Shown one piece after another: positions 50,405-59,824 of a stretch of 64,000 bases of DNA. The notes below the pieces were generated by a model. It did not search any database. It was not told the origin of the DNA and saw only the letters and a list, made by a program, of their open reading frames with translations. How positions within the stretch are numbered: position 1 is the stretch's first letter; every line of letters begins with the position of its first letter. This DNA comes from an uncultured Collinsella sp. (GTDB lineage: Bacteria > Actinomycetota > Coriobacteriia > Coriobacteriales > Coriobacteriaceae): positions 1 to 64,000 of the forward strand of contig CAAGEH010000001.1 in the NCBI GenBank assembly GCA_900768795.1, in the 5' to 3' direction. The position numbers were made by a program, and so were the translations under genes.

Positions 50405-52819
50405 CTAGATCGATTGCTCGGTGCGTCCGATGATATCGTCCTGCGTCGCGCGCGAAAGCACGTTGAAGAACGCACTGTAGCCCGCCACGCGCACGATCAG
50501 GTCCTTGTGGCGCTCGGGGTGCGCTTGGGCGTCGAGCAGCGTCTCCTTGCTGACGATGTTGTACTGAACATGGTAACCGTGCAGGCGGTTGAAGAACGTC
50601 GAGATGAGCATCTCGAGTTTCTGCTTGTTCTGCTCGGTCGAAAGCATCGTCGGCGTCATTTTCTGATTGAGCAGCACGCCGCCGGTGATTTTATCGGTCG
50701 GAAGCTTGGAGACCGTCTTGAACACGGCAGTGGGGCCGTGTGTGTCGGCGTTGTGCGCGGGACTGCAGCCCTCCGCGAGAGGTTCGCGTGCGTGGCGGCC
50801 GTCGGGCGTCGCCATGGTTCCCATACCCTGTCCTACATTTGCGCTGATAGAGCTCGTGCCTGCGTAGCGGATGCCGCCGATGGGGCCGCGGCCGTATCGC
50901 GTGGTGCGGTAGCTCGAGATCTCATCGATATAGGGTTGGTACGCATCGACCACGAGCTGGTCGACCGAATCATCATCATTGCCGTACTTGGGCGCGTCGT
51001 TGATGAGCATATCGCGAATGCGCTCGCCCTCGGCTCCCGCAAAGTCGCTTTCGAGCGCGTCCATGAGCTCGTCGGGCGTGATGCGTCGCTCGTCGAACAC
51101 GAGCTTCTTGATGGCGGCGAGCGAGTCTGCCATGTTGGCGATGCCCACCTGCAGCCCGCTGATGAAGTCGTAGACGGCGCCGCCCTCCTTGATGGTCTTG
51201 CCGCGCCCGATGCAGTCGTCGGTGAGCGCGGAGCAGAGGACGTCCGGGACATCGCGCTCGCTCGCCTTGTCGATCGCGTTCTCGACGATTACGCTCGCAC
51301 GGGTGACCTCGTGCAGGGTTGCCTCCCAGGCGGCCTCGAGCTCGTCGTAGCTCTTCATGTCACGGAAGCTCCCGTGACCTGCGGCGAAGCGCTCGCCCGT
51401 AGTCATATCGATGCCGTCGTTCATGGCGACGAGCAGCATGCGCGGGAAGTTGATGTAGCTCATGCCCGTGCAGCGATAGCCCCATTTGCCGGGGACCGCC
51501 GTCTCGACGCATCCGATGGCGCTGTAGTTGTACGCGTCGCGCTCGTCCACGCCCCAAGCGATAAACGACGGGATGATGACCTCGTCGTTGTTGAGGGCGG
51601 GCATGCCGAAACCGAGTTTCATGACCTCGATGCACTCGTCAAAGAACTTTTTATTGAGGTTCTTGTGGTAGCGCACGGTGAGGTTGGGCTGCGTCAGGCG
51701 CGTCTGCGCCACGGATTGCAGCACAACAAACGACAGGTCGTTGACGGCATCCTCTTTGTCGGGCGTCTGACCGCCGATGGTGACGTTCTGGTACATCGGG
51801 CTGCCGGCGCTCGAGAGCGTGTGCGCTTGCGAGCGGACCTTGTTGACCGACAGCGTTTTGATCCAAAGGCAGCCGAGCAGCTCGAGCACCTCGTCGCGCG
51901 TGATGGCGCCCGAGGCGATGTCGGCGGCGTAGAACGGGTACATGTACTGATCGAAGCGCCCGTACGAGAGGCTGTGGCCGTTGGACTCGATCTGTAGGAT
52001 CAGCTGGATGAACCAGACAGACTGCACTGCCTCGCGGAATGAGTCGGCGGGCTTGTAGGGGACCTTGGCGCAGATGGCGGCCATCTGCTCGAGCTCGGCC
52101 TTGCGTGCGGGGTCGGTCTCGCTCGCCGCCATGGTGCGCGCGAGTTTCGCGTAGCGGTCGGCGAAGCGGCGTACCGCACCGATGACGATGAGGACGGCCT
52201 TGTAGAAGATGTTCTTGTCGATGGCGTCTGGGTCGGTGAGGTCGAGGCCGGTCTTGAGTTTTCGCACACGCGCTTCGTAACCCTCGAGACCGATCTTGAG
52301 GATGCGCTCGTAGTTGACCGACAGATGTGCGTCGCCGGCGTTGAGTTTGCCCTCCATGCCGAAGACGCCCGTCTTCATGTAGACGGAGACTTCCTCGGGG
52401 AGCAGCGCCTCGCCGCGGTCGCGCAGCGTGTTGTTCTTCCAGAACGGTGCGATGTCGCGCAACTGCCGCTTGGTTTCTTCGGTGATGTAGAACACGTCGC
52501 CGTCGCGTTTCTCGAACTTGTCGAGCTCGTCGATGATGAAGCCCATGGTGTACTCGGGGAATACCGGCGCGTTGCGGTTCTTGGTTGCTTGGTTGCCCGC
52601 GATGAGCGTCTTGTCCTCGATATAGATGCTCATCTTGTCGAGGATGTTCTCGAGCATGAGCGCGCGTTTCATCACGTTGGGCTGGTTGAGGTTGGCGCGA
52701 TACGCCTCGGTGCAGAGGACGGCGCGCTCGGCGTCGACGTAGGGCTTCTCGTCGAGCATCTCCTCACGAAACGCCTGCATGCGCGGGGTGAGCGTGCCAA
52801 AGTGTTCGGTGTTTTCCAT
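50405..52819 (-). CDS. Pyruvate-formate-lyase-like glycyl-radical enzyme
   Basis: 804 residues. The catalytic Cys is in SAIGCVETAVPGKWGYRCTG near residue 438. The radical glycine is in RVAGYSAFFNVLSRATQ near 779. GCVE (one Cys) rather than the CysCys of true pyruvate formate-lyase points to the dehydratase/lyase branch (YbiW, glycerol or propanediol dehydratase, hydroxyproline dehydratase). The match feels closest to the YbiW/PflD group, lately linked to anhydrosugar phosphate cleavage, but that is recall and not tested. With its activase, DeoR regulator and nearby sugar kinase it suggests a sugar-derived substrate. Oxygen-sensitive. Confidence 0.85.
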   Translation of the reverse strand: MENTEHFGTLTPRMQAFREEMLDEKPYVDAERAVLCTEAYRANLNQPNVMKRALMLENILDKMSIYIEDKTLIAGNQATKNRNAPVFPEYTMGFIIDELDKFEKRDGDVFYITEETKRQLRDIAPFWKNNTLRDRGEALLPEEVSVYMKTGVFGMEGKLNAGDAHLSVNYERILKIGLEGYEARVRKLKTGLDLTDPDAIDKNIFYKAVLIVIGAVRRFADRYAKLARTMAASETDPARKAELEQMAAICAKVPYKPADSFREAVQSVWFIQLILQIESNGHSLSYGRFDQYMYPFYAADIASGAITRDEVLELLGCLWIKTLSVNKVRSQAHTLSSAGSPMYQNVTIGGQTPDKEDAVNDLSFVVLQSVAQTRLTQPNLTVRYHKNLNKKFFDECIEVMKLGFGMPALNNDEVIIPSFIAWGVDERDAYNYSAIGCVETAVPGKWGYRCTGMSYINFPRMLLVAMNDGIDMTTGERFAAGHGSFRDMKSYDELEAAWEATLHEVTRASVIVENAIDKASERDVPDVLCSALTDDCIGRGKTIKEGGAVYDFISGLQVGIANMADSLAAIKKLVFDERRITPDELMDALESDFAGAEGERIRDMLINDAPKYGNDDDSVDQLVVDAYQPYIDEISSYRTTRYGRGPIGGIRYAGTSSISANVGQGMGTMATPDGRHAREPLAEGCSPAHNADTHGPTAVFKTVSKLPTDKITGGVLLNQKMTPTMLSTEQNKQKLEMLISTFFNRLHGYHVQYNIVSKETLLDAQAHPERHKDLIVRVAGYSAFFNVLSRATQDDIIGRTEQSI

Positions 52820-52837
52820 AGTGATCCTTTCGTTACG

Positions 52838-52898
52838 GTCGGTCGGGGTTTCGGTTGTCGGTCGGTCGGGGTTTCGGTTGTCGGTCGGTCGGGATGGC
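52838..52898. repeat. Short tandem repeats (23 bp) before the glycyl-radical gene
   Basis: GGTCGGTCGGGGTTTCGG begins each 23-bp unit at 52838 and 52861, with a partial third at 52884 and a diverged one to 52925. They lie in the 5' leader of the glycyl-radical gene, between it and the activase. Confidence 0.75.
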
Positions 52899-53093
52899 TC
52901 GGGCGGTTGGGGTTTCGGTTGGACGTTCGCTTTCGGTCGCTTGTTTTCGTGCGTTCGGTCGTCTGTCTTCGGGCATAAGCTTGCCGGCTGTTGTCGATTT
53001 GCTTACAGGTCGGTTGCCGGTTGGGATGCGTGTTTGCGAGCGGTCGAGGTGTGCGTATCCGTTGCTTTGGCGGCACATTCGATATCCTAGCGG

Positions 53094-53999
53094 CTAGAAA
53101 AACGCATCGATGCCGTGGTCGATGAAGCGCTGCTGATAATCGGTGAGGTCTTCGGGATGAAGCTGCGGGATATCTTTCATGCGGTAGGGCACCTCGAGCA
53201 TTTCGTATTTGCGCTCGCCGAATTGATGGAAGGGGAGGAGCTGGACGCGCTTTGCTCCGACCTCGATGAGGCGCTGGACGATGCCGTCGGCGTCGGTGAG
53301 CGCTTCGTTGAACCCGGGGATGACCGGGAGGCGCGGCAGCACATCCTTGCCTGCGGCAATGGCGCGCTTCATGTTGGCGAGTGGCAACTCGTTGGTGACG
53401 CCGGTGCCCTCGCGATGGCGTGCCGCATCGTGATGTTTGATGTCAAAGAGATATAGGTCGATATAGGGGAGAGCTGCTTCAAAGACCTCGGGTTTAATGT
53501 AACCGGTGGTCTCTATCGCCACATGGACACCGTGACTCTTGAGCGTGCGCGCGAGCTCGATGGCAAAGGAGTGCTGCACGAGCGGCTCGCCGCCCGAAAG
53601 AGTGACGCCTCCGTTGGATTCCTCGTAAAACGGTAGGTCCTGCATGCATTCGGCTACAACCTCGTCGACGGTTTTGGTTTCGCCTTCGATCTGAAGCGCG
53701 CGTCCCGGGCATGCACGAGCCGCCTCGAGCGCTGCTGCTGATGTCCCCCGAACGATGGTGATGTGTTCGGCAGTATCGGTTGCCGTGATTTCGCCATGAG
53801 GGCAAAGCGAGGCACAAAGGCCGCAATGCCTGCATTTTCTGGCATCCCACAGCACTTGGGGAGCCATGAGCTGGCTTTCTGGGTTGGCGCACCAGCGGCA
53901 GCGCAGCGGGCACCCCTTGAGAAAGACGACGGTGCGGATTCCGGGGCCGTCGTTGACACTGAATTTTTGGATGTTAAATACCGTGCCCGTTGGAGCCAT
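53094..53999 (-). CDS. Glycyl-radical enzyme activase, radical SAM
   Basis: 301 residues from ATG 53999; two earlier in-frame ATGs (54017, 54023) are alternatives. FLKGCPLRCRWCANPESQ carries the CxxxCxxC cluster site. CRHCGLCASLCPHGEI is a ferredoxin-like insert with four cysteines, as in activases of the dehydratase group rather than PflA itself. GGVTLSGGEPLVQ is the SAM motif. It installs the glycyl radical in the enzyme encoded downstream (50405). The 274-bp gap between them holds tandem repeats. Confidence 0.88.
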   Translation of the reverse strand: MAPTGTVFNIQKFSVNDGPGIRTVVFLKGCPLRCRWCANPESQLMAPQVLWDARKCRHCGLCASLCPHGEITATDTAEHITIVRGTSAAALEAARACPGRALQIEGETKTVDEVVAECMQDLPFYEESNGGVTLSGGEPLVQHSFAIELARTLKSHGVHVAIETTGYIKPEVFEAALPYIDLYLFDIKHHDAARHREGTGVTNELPLANMKRAIAAGKDVLPRLPVIPGFNEALTDADGIVQRLIEVGAKRVQLLPFHQFGERKYEMLEVPYRMKDIPQLHPEDLTDYQQRFIDHGIDAFF

Positions 54000-54180
54000 G
54001 CGCGCTCTGCCTTTCATCTGCATTCAAGGTGAGTTCAGCGTAGCACAGATAATCGTTCGTAATGTCGATAACTTACGAACGAAAATAAAGTAGACAGAAG
54101 AGAAGCGCGTGGGCGAGAGGGGCGAATTGAATGGGTTCGCCCTTTGAGACAAAGCAGGTCCGAACGAGGTCGAGAAGAAT

Positions 54181-54290
54181 GCCAAGAGGCAAAGTGAAGC
54201 CCGAACGTGCCTAAGAGGAGTCGCAAGAGGCGAATCGAAGCCCGAACGTGCCTAAGAGGAGTCGCAAGAGGCGAATCGAAACTCGAATGC
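54181..54290. repeat. Two 41-bp tandem repeats in a gene-free region
   Basis: Copies at 54209-54249 and 54250-54290 start GCCTAAGAGGAGTCGCAAG; a shorter related unit precedes them. The region 54024-54641 has no credible gene; its open frames are Arg/Ser-rich by-products of the repeats. Confidence 0.7.
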
Positions 54291-54579
54291 ATTAAAAAAT
54301 ATCTCGAGAGGCAAAAAGGAGAGCCGTACGAGGCGGTTCTCCTTCGAATTGCGGTGCGATTTCCGTTGCCTTTTTCGATAGCGGAGCAGCTATTTCGATA
54401 GTGGGGAAGCTTGTTTTCGGTAACGGGACAGATTTTCTCGGTTCTCCTTCGAAAAAAGGTGGGCATTTCCCTCCGCTCGCGTACAGAAGGGGAAACACAT
54501 CCCCTCCATAAAAACCTCCATATGTACGAAAGCGCTGCGTAGGTACATTTCAGGTGCGAAAGCGGAGCCACGGAGAACA

Positions 54580-54618
54580 AGCCCCCTCCTTTCACGAGCG
54601 GAAATGGAGGGGGCTCTT
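54580..54618 (-). terminator. Terminator after the M18 peptidase gene
   Basis: AGCCCCCTCC pairs with GGAGGGGGCT with an inner TTT/AAA extension; the minus strand continues with TTGTTCTCC. Confidence 0.75.
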
Positions 54619-54641
54619 AGTCGATCGGGTACGTTGAACGG

Positions 54642-56039
54642 CTACGGGCGGGCGAGGAACGCCTTGTAACCACGATATGCCTCGTAGATGTCCGCCTTGT
54701 TGGCGACCTCCCAAAGTGCGTGCATGCTGAGCACGGGCACACCGGAGTCGATGACGTTCATGTCGAACTTCGCCATGATGTAGGCGATGGTTCCGCCGCC
54801 TCCGGCGTTGACGCGTCCCAGCTCACACGTCTGGAAGTCGACGTCCGCCTCGTTCATGATGTCGCGCACGAGTGCCATGTACTCGGCGTCGGCATCGTTG
54901 GAGCCGCTCTTGCCGCGGCTGCCCGTGTACTTGTTGAAGCAAAGGCCGCGACCCATGAAGGCGGCGTTCTTGGTCTCGAACTTGTTGGCGTAGCCCGGGT
55001 CGAAACCGGCGGAGACGTCGGAGCTGAGCATGCGCGAGTTGGCGAGCGCGCGACGGAGCGCAAGCGGGCTGCCCTCGCCGGCGAGTGCCATGATCTCGGC
55101 AACGGTGTTCTCAAAGAAACGGCTGGTCATACCTGTTGCACCGACCGAACCGATTTCCTCCTTGTCCACGATGAGCGTGACGCTCGTGCGCTCGGGCGCC
55201 TCGACCTCGAGCTGAGCAAGAAGCGACGGGTAGGCGCACACACGGTCGTCCTGCCCATAGCCGAGGATCATCGAACGGTCGAGACCCATGTCGCGCGCAG
55301 TGCCTGCAGGTACGACCTCGATCTCCGCGGAGAGGAAGTCCTCCTCGTCGACACCGTACTGCTCGTGCAGGATGTCGAGGAAGAGCTGCTTGACGGGCTC
55401 CTTGGGAGCGTCCTTGTCGTCGCCGTCGAATTTGACGGGCTTGCCGCCCACGATAACGTCGAGCACCTCGGCGTCGACTGCCTCCTTGGCGGTCTTGGCC
55501 ATCTGCTCGCTCGAAAGGTGAATCAGCAGGTCGGAGATCGTGAAGACCGGATCGCCCGGCTTATCGCCGATGTTGATGTCGACGACGCTGCCATCTTTCT
55601 TGGCGATAACTCCCACGAGCGCGAGCGGTGACGCCACCCAGTGGTAGCTCTTGACGCCGCCGTAGTAGTGCGTGTCGAGGTACGCCATGTCGCCCGCCTC
55701 GAACGCGGGGTTCTGCTTGAGGTCGAGGCGCGGCGAGTCGCAATGGGCTCCCAGGATGTTGAAGCCCTGCTCGAGCGGGGCGCGGCCGAGCTCGACGAGC
55801 ATGAGCGTCTTGCTGTGGTTGACGGCGTAGATCTTGTCGCCCGCCTTGAGCGCGCGACCCTCCTCGATGGCGCTCGCGAGGTCGACGTAGCCTGCGGCCT
55901 TCGCCATCTCCACACCGCTGCGGCAGCACAGGCGCTCGGTCTTGTTCTTGCTGATAAACGCCTTGTAGCCCTCGCAGAGCTGCTCGAGCTCCGCGACCTG
56001 CTCGGGCGTGTACTTCTTCCATGCGCAGGGACGCTCCAT
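54642..56039 (-). CDS. M18 aspartyl aminopeptidase
   Basis: 465 residues from ATG 56039 behind GAAAGGAG. Zinc ligands of the M18 fold: LGAHCDSPRLDLKQNP near residue 95, VDKEEIGSVGATGM (Glu ligand and base), SSDVSAGFDPGY and VLSMHALWEVANK near the end. These cytosolic enzymes remove acidic residues from peptide N-termini and form large tetrahedral particles. Convergent neighbours are absent; a terminator follows. Divergent from polA. Confidence 0.9.
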   Translation of the reverse strand: MERPCAWKKYTPEQVAELEQLCEGYKAFISKNKTERLCCRSGVEMAKAAGYVDLASAIEEGRALKAGDKIYAVNHSKTLMLVELGRAPLEQGFNILGAHCDSPRLDLKQNPAFEAGDMAYLDTHYYGGVKSYHWVASPLALVGVIAKKDGSVVDINIGDKPGDPVFTISDLLIHLSSEQMAKTAKEAVDAEVLDVIVGGKPVKFDGDDKDAPKEPVKQLFLDILHEQYGVDEEDFLSAEIEVVPAGTARDMGLDRSMILGYGQDDRVCAYPSLLAQLEVEAPERTSVTLIVDKEEIGSVGATGMTSRFFENTVAEIMALAGEGSPLALRRALANSRMLSSDVSAGFDPGYANKFETKNAAFMGRGLCFNKYTGSRGKSGSNDADAEYMALVRDIMNEADVDFQTCELGRVNAGGGGTIAYIMAKFDMNVIDSGVPVLSMHALWEVANKADIYEAYRGYKAFLARP

Positions 56040-56166
56040 GGATGCTCCTTTCGTGTGTTCGAATCTGTCGATTCGATCGGTATGCCGCAAGCCATCGTAG
56101 CACGTGCGCAGACGTAAGCGTGTACACTTGGGAGAGCAACGAAACCTACTCCGAATGAGGTTGGAT

Positions 56167-58920
56167 ATGTCAGAAAAGCGCCGAACCGTAGCCGTCGTCG
56201 ACGGCAACTCGCTCATGCACCGCGCGTTCCATGCGGTTCCGCCGAGCATGAACGCGCCGGACGGGCGCCCCACCAACGCGATCTTCGGTTTCCTCAACAT
56301 GTTCCTCAAAATGATCGATACGTTCGACCCGGATGCCGTGGTCGTCGCGTTCGATAAGGGCAAGCCGCGCGTTCGCATGGAGATGCTGCCGCAGTACAAG
56401 GCGCAGCGCCCGCCGATGGATCCCGACCTGCACGCGCAGTTCCCCATGATCAAAGAGCTGCTCTGTAGCCTTAACGTGCCGATTCTCGAATCTGAGGGCT
56501 GGGAAGGCGACGACATTCTGGGCACGTGCGCGCGCCTGGGAGATGAGGCCGGCTTCGACATGTACCTCGTGACGGGCGACCGCGACATGTACCAGCTCGT
56601 GACCGAACACGTCAACGTCGTGTCCACACGCAAGGGCCTGTCCGACGTGGCGATCATGACGCCCGAGAGCGTCGACGACCTCTACCACGGAGTCACACCC
56701 GAGCTCGTGCCCGATTTCTACGGACTCAAGGGCGACACGTCCGACAACATCCCCGGCGTTCCCGGCATCGGTCCCAAAAAGGCGAGCGCGCTCATCTGCC
56801 AGTACGGCAGCTTGGACGAGGTCATCGCCCATGCCGACGAGGTTCGCGGCAAGATGGGCGAGAACCTGCGCGCGCATATCGACGACGCGCTGCTCAGCCG
56901 CAAGATCGCGACGATTCGCACGGATGCTCCCGTGGAGATCGATTTCGACGAGGCGAAATTCCCGGCGTATACGCCCGAGGACGTGAAGGCGGCGCTCGCC
57001 CCGCTCGGCATCACCGCCATGCAGGGACGATTTCTCGCGCTGCTCGGCGATGGCGTCGAGGCGGCGGGCGCTCACGTGCTCGAGCTTCCCCGGGTGATCG
57101 AGGTCGCGCCGGGTGATGGCGAGGCGCTCGCGTCCGCGCTTGGCGAGGTCGTGCGTGCGGTTGACGCGGGGGAATGGGTTTCGGCGGCGCTCGATGAGGA
57201 CGAGAACGCGGGGACACTTTTCGCCGAGTCCCACCCTCTGTGGGTGACGACTTCCAAAGGCCTCTATCGGTTTGAGGATGGAGACGGGCCTGCCACGGCG
57301 GTGGGCGAGTCCGCGGGATTCGATCTCGCACACGGCGTCGTCAACGGCGTGCTGATCAGGCTCTTCGCCGCGGGTCGCGTGGCGAGCCCGGACATCAAGG
57401 GGCTCGTGCACGTGCTGTCTCCGGTCGATTCGTCCGAGCCCGAGCTCATGGAGCCGCTCGATGTCGATTCGACGCGCATTTTCGATACCGTCGTCGCTGC
57501 GTATCTGCTCGATTCCGATCGCTCCGAATTCGATGACGCCCATCTTGCCGACGCGTATCTGCAGCGCACGTTACCGCCTGCCAAGGGTGAGGACGGTGCT
57601 CCAGCCGATGCCGTTACTGCTGCCGCGCGGGCGGCGGCGCTTGCGCTCGCGCTCGTGGAGCCGCTGCGTGCGGCCATGATGCGCGAGAACGCGGCCAATG
57701 TGTTCGACGGAATCGAGATGCCGCTCGTGCCCGTGCTCGCCAAGATGGAGCGCGCGGGCATGCTCGTCGACCCCGACCGCCTGACAGAGCTGTCGGGCGG
57801 CCTTGCGGGGCAGATTTCCGACCTCGAGGCGAAAATCCGCGAGCTCGCGGGTGACGAGACGTTCAAGATCGGCAGCCCCATGCAGCTCAGCCACGTGCTT
57901 TTTGATGTGATGGGTCTTCCCACGCGCGGACTCAAGAAGACCAAGCGCGGCTACTATTCGACCAACGCCAAGGTGCTCGGTGAGCTTGCGCGCGACTACG
58001 AGATCGTGCGGCTCATTCTCGATTGTCGCGAGAAGACCAAGATCAAGTCGACCTACCTCGATACCTTAGGGCCGCTGCGTCGCGGAGACGGACGCGTGCA
58101 CACCACGTACAACCAGACCATCACCGCTACGGGCCGTCTTTCGTCGAGCGACCCCAACCTGCAGAACATCCCGACGCGCTCCGAGCTCGGTCATACGGTC
58201 AAGACGGCGTTTTCGGCAGGTGAGGGGGCGGTCTTCCTTGCGGTCGACTACAGTCAGATCGAGCTGAGGCTGCTTGCGCATCTCTCTGCCGATGAGCATC
58301 TGGTCGCAGCGTTCAACGAGGGCGAGGATTTCCATGCTGAGACCGCCGCGCGCGTGTTCGGCGTGCCGGTGGAACAGGTCACGCCCGAGCTCAGGAGCCG
58401 CGCCAAGGCGGTCAACTTTGGCATCGTGTATGGGCAGCAGGCATATGGGCTCTCGCAGTCGCTGCACATTCCCATGGCCGAGGCGCGCGAGATGATCGAC
58501 CGTTACTTCGAGGCGTATCCGGGCGTGCGCACCTTCCTTGATCGAGTGGTGGCGCAGGCGAAGCAGGTCGGGTATGCCGAGACGATGTTTGGCCGCCGTC
58601 GCCATATCCCCGAGCTCAAGAGCAAGAATCCGCAGCTCAGGGGTTTTGGCGAGCGCACGGCAATGAATCACCCGATGCAGGGTACGGCGGCGGACATCAT
58701 CAAGATCGCGATGGTGCGCGTTGCGGCGCGCCTGCGTGCCGAGGGCTTTGCCGCCCGTATGGTCCTGCAGGTGCACGACGAACTCGATTTCGAGTGCCCC
58801 GTCGAGGAGGTCGAGCGCCTGACTGCGATGGTGCGCGATGAGATGGAGCACGTGGTCAAGCTCAGGGTCCCGCTTATCGCGGAGGCGTCGACGGGTACGA
58901 CCTGGGCCGATGCCAAGTAG
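56167..58920 (+). CDS. polA: DNA polymerase I
   Basis: 917 residues from ATG 56167. 5' nuclease: VVDGNSLMHRAFHAV, WEGDDILGTCARLG, TGDRDMYQLV, with the helix-hairpin-helix at PGVPGIGPKKASALI. The middle 3'-5' exonuclease-like domain lacks the usual DxE start (the expected region reads VSAALDEDENAGTLFAES), so proofreading is probably lost. Polymerase: motif A VDYSQIELRLLAHLS, motif B RAKAVNFGIVYGQQAYGLS, motif C LQVHDELDFE. Role in repair and Okazaki fragment maturation. Confidence 0.95.
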   Translation: MSEKRRTVAVVDGNSLMHRAFHAVPPSMNAPDGRPTNAIFGFLNMFLKMIDTFDPDAVVVAFDKGKPRVRMEMLPQYKAQRPPMDPDLHAQFPMIKELLCSLNVPILESEGWEGDDILGTCARLGDEAGFDMYLVTGDRDMYQLVTEHVNVVSTRKGLSDVAIMTPESVDDLYHGVTPELVPDFYGLKGDTSDNIPGVPGIGPKKASALICQYGSLDEVIAHADEVRGKMGENLRAHIDDALLSRKIATIRTDAPVEIDFDEAKFPAYTPEDVKAALAPLGITAMQGRFLALLGDGVEAAGAHVLELPRVIEVAPGDGEALASALGEVVRAVDAGEWVSAALDEDENAGTLFAESHPLWVTTSKGLYRFEDGDGPATAVGESAGFDLAHGVVNGVLIRLFAAGRVASPDIKGLVHVLSPVDSSEPELMEPLDVDSTRIFDTVVAAYLLDSDRSEFDDAHLADAYLQRTLPPAKGEDGAPADAVTAAARAAALALALVEPLRAAMMRENAANVFDGIEMPLVPVLAKMERAGMLVDPDRLTELSGGLAGQISDLEAKIRELAGDETFKIGSPMQLSHVLFDVMGLPTRGLKKTKRGYYSTNAKVLGELARDYEIVRLILDCREKTKIKSTYLDTLGPLRRGDGRVHTTYNQTITATGRLSSSDPNLQNIPTRSELGHTVKTAFSAGEGAVFLAVDYSQIELRLLAHLSADEHLVAAFNEGEDFHAETAARVFGVPVEQVTPELRSRAKAVNFGIVYGQQAYGLSQSLHIPMAEAREMIDRYFEAYPGVRTFLDRVVAQAKQVGYAETMFGRRRHIPELKSKNPQLRGFGERTAMNHPMQGTAADIIKIAMVRVAARLRAEGFAARMVLQVHDELDFECPVEEVERLTAMVRDEMEHVVKLRVPLIAEASTGTTWADAK

Positions 58921-58930
58921 CGACTTTGGC

Positions 58931-58999
58931 AGATGCCGGGAGCATGTGGGCATCGGAGTGCCGATCTCCTCGAGATGTCGGCACTCCGTTGCGGCATCT
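58931..58999 (+). terminator. Nested hairpin after polA
   Basis: Outer AGATGCCG/CGGCATCT encloses CGGAGTGCCGA/TCGGCACTCCG. Only a weak T-run follows, so efficiency as a terminator is uncertain. Confidence 0.6.
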
Positions 59000-59118
59000 T
59001 CAATAAATAAAATGTCTTGGGAAATCACTTGGCTTTACGCGGGCTAACTTGCGCTAATCTAAAACGAGCACAGGGGCTATGGTGCCGCGGTAGCGGCGGA
59101 CAGAAAGGGCAACATCCC

Positions 59119-59592
59119 ATGAAGATCGCAATCGGTAACGACCATGCAGCCGTCGAGCTCAAGAACATCATTTCCGACCACCTGAAGGAGCGCGGCTTTG
59201 AGGTCGTCAACTTCGGTACCGACAGCACTGAGAGCTTCGATTATCCTATCGCCGGTTATAAGGTCGGTCGCGCCGTGGCAAGCGGGGAGTGCGACCTCGG
59301 CGTGCTCATCTGCGGTACCGGCGTCGGCATCAGCCTTGCCGCCAACAAGGTCGAGGGCGTGCGCGCCGTCGTGTGCTCCGAGCCGTTTTCCGCAAAGCTC
59401 AGCCGTATGCACAACAACACCAACGTGCTTGCGTTCGGTGCACGCGTCGTGGGTTCCGAGCTCGCCAAGATGATCGTCGACGAGTGGCTCGATGCCGAGT
59501 TCGAGGGCGGCCGTCACGAGCGCCGCGTCAACATGCTTAAGGAGATCGACGAGACGGGCCATCTGGCGATCGTCGACAACGGCGAAGCCTAG
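59119..59592 (+). CDS. rpiB: Ribose 5-phosphate isomerase B
   Basis: 157 residues from ATG 59119 behind AGAAAGGGC. IAIGNDHAAVELKNIISDHL starts the RpiB/LacAB fold. CGTGVGISLAANKVEGVRA holds the catalytic Cys and anion loop, and MHNNTNVLAFGARVVG the sugar site. It interconverts ribose 5- and ribulose 5-phosphate in the pentose phosphate pathway. LacA/B-like sugar isomerase is a weak alternative. Followed by a nested inverted-repeat element. Confidence 0.93.
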   Translation: MKIAIGNDHAAVELKNIISDHLKERGFEVVNFGTDSTESFDYPIAGYKVGRAVASGECDLGVLICGTGVGISLAANKVEGVRAVVCSEPFSAKLSRMHNNTNVLAFGARVVGSELAKMIVDEWLDAEFEGGRHERRVNMLKEIDETGHLAIVDNGEA

Positions 59593-59622
59593 TCGAGCAC
59601 CCCGTCTAATCCCACGGTATCT

Positions 59623-59807
59623 CCATCCTCCCTACCGTTTCCCTGAGTTTCTAAGATTGCGTGCGTTCGATCATGTGATGAGCGTATCGAAAATAATGAA
59701 CGTTTCTGCAGGTAAAACCTATTGGAACGTTCATTATTTTTTGTTTCATGCCGCTTTGGGGCAAGGTACATAATCTTATTAAGTCAGGGAAACGGTAGGG
59801 AGGATGG
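59623..59807. repeat. Nested inverted-repeat element, copy B
   Basis: Outer arms at 59623-59655 and 59775-59807 share 24 perfectly paired bases (CCATCCTCCCTACCGTTTCC and on). The inner hairpin pairs AATAATGAACGTT (59692-59704) with AACGTTCATTATT (59726-59738). Copy A at 15447-15558 has the same outer arms but a different inner hairpin. It fills the gap between the convergent rpiB and HAD genes. Confidence 0.8.
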
Positions 59808-59824
59808 GGTGGGTGCAGTGAGCG

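Noticed and set aside
49433..51997. 854-residue plus-strand frame
   Set aside because: Antisense of the deoR-type and glycyl-radical genes; no motif of its own.
54035..54595. 186-residue Ser/Arg-rich frame
   Set aside because: It runs through tandem repeats and a terminator; composition is a by-product of the repeats.
58951..58965. AGTGCCGATCT after polA matching part of the CRISPR repeat (possible tracrRNA anti-repeat)
   Set aside because: Only 11 bases match, in the same sense as the repeat, and they belong to a self-complementary hairpin downstream of polA.
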